Shown here: positions 5,969-6,797 of the stretch, one piece after another
Position numbering within the stretch: the first letter of the stretch is position 1
How the letters are laid out: every line of letters starts with the position of its first letter
NCBI GenBank assembly: GCA_002315455.1
Contig: DCGG01000134.1
Location: forward strand, 159-6,955
Reading direction: 5' to 3'
DNA: 6,797 nucleotides
From: Lentisphaeria bacterium UBA1784
GTDB lineage: Bacteria; Verrucomicrobiota; Lentisphaeria; Victivallales; Victivallaceae
Position numbers and translations under genes: made by a program
Notes under the pieces: generated by a model
Databases searched by the model: none
The model's input: the letters and a program-made list of their open reading frames with translations, nothing else
What the model was told of the DNA's origin: nothing

Positions 5969-6797
5969 ATGAACCACGAAACCATTCAAACCATTGTCAA
6001 GGATCTGCGGATCCGGGCCTCCAAGGCGGCGCCGGGAATCGATTCCCATCTGGAGCCCCTTGTCGCGTGTCAGTTGCATCTGCCCGCAGATGCGGTGCAC
6101 GGTTACCGCCTGCTGAGCCGAAGCGTGGATTCCCGCAAAGGGGATCCGGTCCTGCTCTATCAGGTGCTGGCGGAAGTGGAAGCCGCCGCCGCCCGGAAGG
6201 CGGGGATCCCGGCCGCTTCTCCGGAGGAACTGGCACGCTTTGCTCCGGCGGAACTTCCGCTGCCCGACAGCATGCTGCTCCACCCCATCGTCGTAGGCAC
6301 CGGTCCGGCCGGGATTTTCGGCGCATTGGCGCTGGCCATGGCAGGATGCCGTCCCATTGTTCTGGACCGCGGGCCAAAGGTGGAGGAACGGAGCGCCGGG
6401 CAGAAACGGTTCCTCGCGGACCGGGATCTTGACGAGAACAACAATCTCCTGATCGGAGAGGGCGGTGCCGGAGCCTTTTCCGACGGCAAACTGTACACAG
6501 GCACCAAGGACGCCTCCTCCCGATTCGTGCTGGAGGAGTTGATCCGGTGCGGCGCGCCCGCAGAGATCGGATACTGCAAGAGGCCCCATGCCGGTTCGGA
6601 CCGGCTTCCCGGGATCGCCGGAAAACTGCGGGAAAAGATCTGCTCTCTGGGAGGCGAATTCCGCTTCGCGTCCGATGTGACGGACGTCGTGGAGCGCGGC
6701 GGACGGTGCGTCGGCGTTCATCTGGCCTCCGGCGAGACCTTGGAGGCTCCGGTCGTGTTGATCGCTCCGGGGCTTGGCGGACGGGCGTTGGTTCATG
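5969..6797 (+). CDS. FAD-dependent oxidoreductase (COG2509-type uncharacterised dehydrogenase), 3'-truncated by window edge
   Basis: A cytoplasmic flavoprotein of a widespread but functionally uncharacterised family of FAD-dependent dehydrogenases. The window holds 276 codons and the frame is still open at its end. The family is typically well over 400 residues, so the C-terminal part is missing. Residues 1 to about 85 form the family's N-terminal domain, including LLSRSVDSRKGD, the usual place of an R-S-x-D-x-R-K motif. The Rossmann FAD motif is VVGTGPAG (Gly110, Gly112, Gly115), with the ribose-binding acid Asp133 in IVLDRG. The hallmark GEGGAGAFSDGKL spans residues 163-175, followed by LEELIRCGAP and the KRPHAGSDRL segment. 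The ATG at 5969 fits the usual N-terminus and the promoter. An in-frame ATG at 5927 would add 14 residues but lies upstream of the predicted transcript start. The gene diverges from the small gene. Substrate and electron partner are unknown. Confidence 0.87.
   Translation, partial: MNHETIQTIVKDLRIRASKAAPGIDSHLEPLVACQLHLPADAVHGYRLLSRSVDSRKGDPVLLYQVLAEVEAAAARKAGIPAASPEELARFAPAELPLPDSMLLHPIVVGTGPAGIFGALALAMAGCRPIVLDRGPKVEERSAGQKRFLADRDLDENNNLLIGEGGAGAFSDGKLYTGTKDASSRFVLEELIRCGAPAEIGYCKRPHAGSDRLPGIAGKLREKICSLGGEFRFASDVTDVVERGGRCVGVHLASGETLEAPVVLIAPGLGGRALVH

Noticed and set aside
5777..6796. Open frame of 339 codons on the minus strand, running to the right edge
   Set aside because: It lies antisense to the flavoprotein gene, which shows clear FAD-binding motifs, and would cross both predicted promoters. 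It has no recognisable domain.

Overview
The window looks like a chromosomal segment of a GC-rich Gram-negative-type bacterium: Shine-Dalgarno sites precede some genes, a sigma70-like promoter style recurs, and two genes encode exported enzymes. Nothing in the sequence fixes the taxon. The gene styles (a HATS-type PLP-lysine region in the homoserine enzyme, this COG2509-type flavoprotein, purA beside an envelope cassette) made me think of the Verrucomicrobiota/Lentisphaerota area, but that is a low-confidence inference. The promoters do not have the Bacteroidota -33/-7 pattern. I see no mobile element, CRISPR array, tRNA or rRNA, and no stretch over 300 bases lacks a gene.

Layout. Bases 1-943 are the 3' three quarters of an O-acetylhomoserine sulfhydrylase gene (metY). 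A 219-base gap follows. It holds a strong intrinsic terminator (967-1013), a promoter (TTGCAA-N17-TATATT, 1027-1055) with a perfect inverted repeat in its spacer, a leader of about 100 nt with two predicted hairpins, and the purA Shine-Dalgarno. Then comes a tight plus-strand series: purA (adenylosuccinate synthetase), a rodA-like SEDS gene that starts on the base after the purA stop, a secreted phosphodiester glycosidase 39 bases later, and a secreted GH5-family glycoside hydrolase that overlaps its predecessor by ATGA. These four genes look like one operon.

The operon ends 3 bases before the end of a small minus-strand gene (81 aa, function unknown). That gene's promoter lies back to back with the promoter of a plus-strand COG2509-type FAD-dependent oxidoreductase, which runs off the right edge. 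The -35 boxes of the two divergent promoters are one base apart, and their -10 regions form a perfect 9-bp inverted repeat. The flavoprotein promoter places the transcript start at or within a base or two of its ATG, so that gene may be translated from a leaderless mRNA.

Function. metY (sulfur amino acids) and purA (AMP synthesis) are housekeeping. The three genes after purA suggest envelope or glycan work: a glycan polymerase in the membrane plus two exported glycan-cleaving enzymes. I found no clear new defence or mobile system. The points most worth following are the regulatory architecture of the two promoter regions, the unknown 81-aa protein, and the rodA/phosphodiester glycosidase/GH5 cassette.
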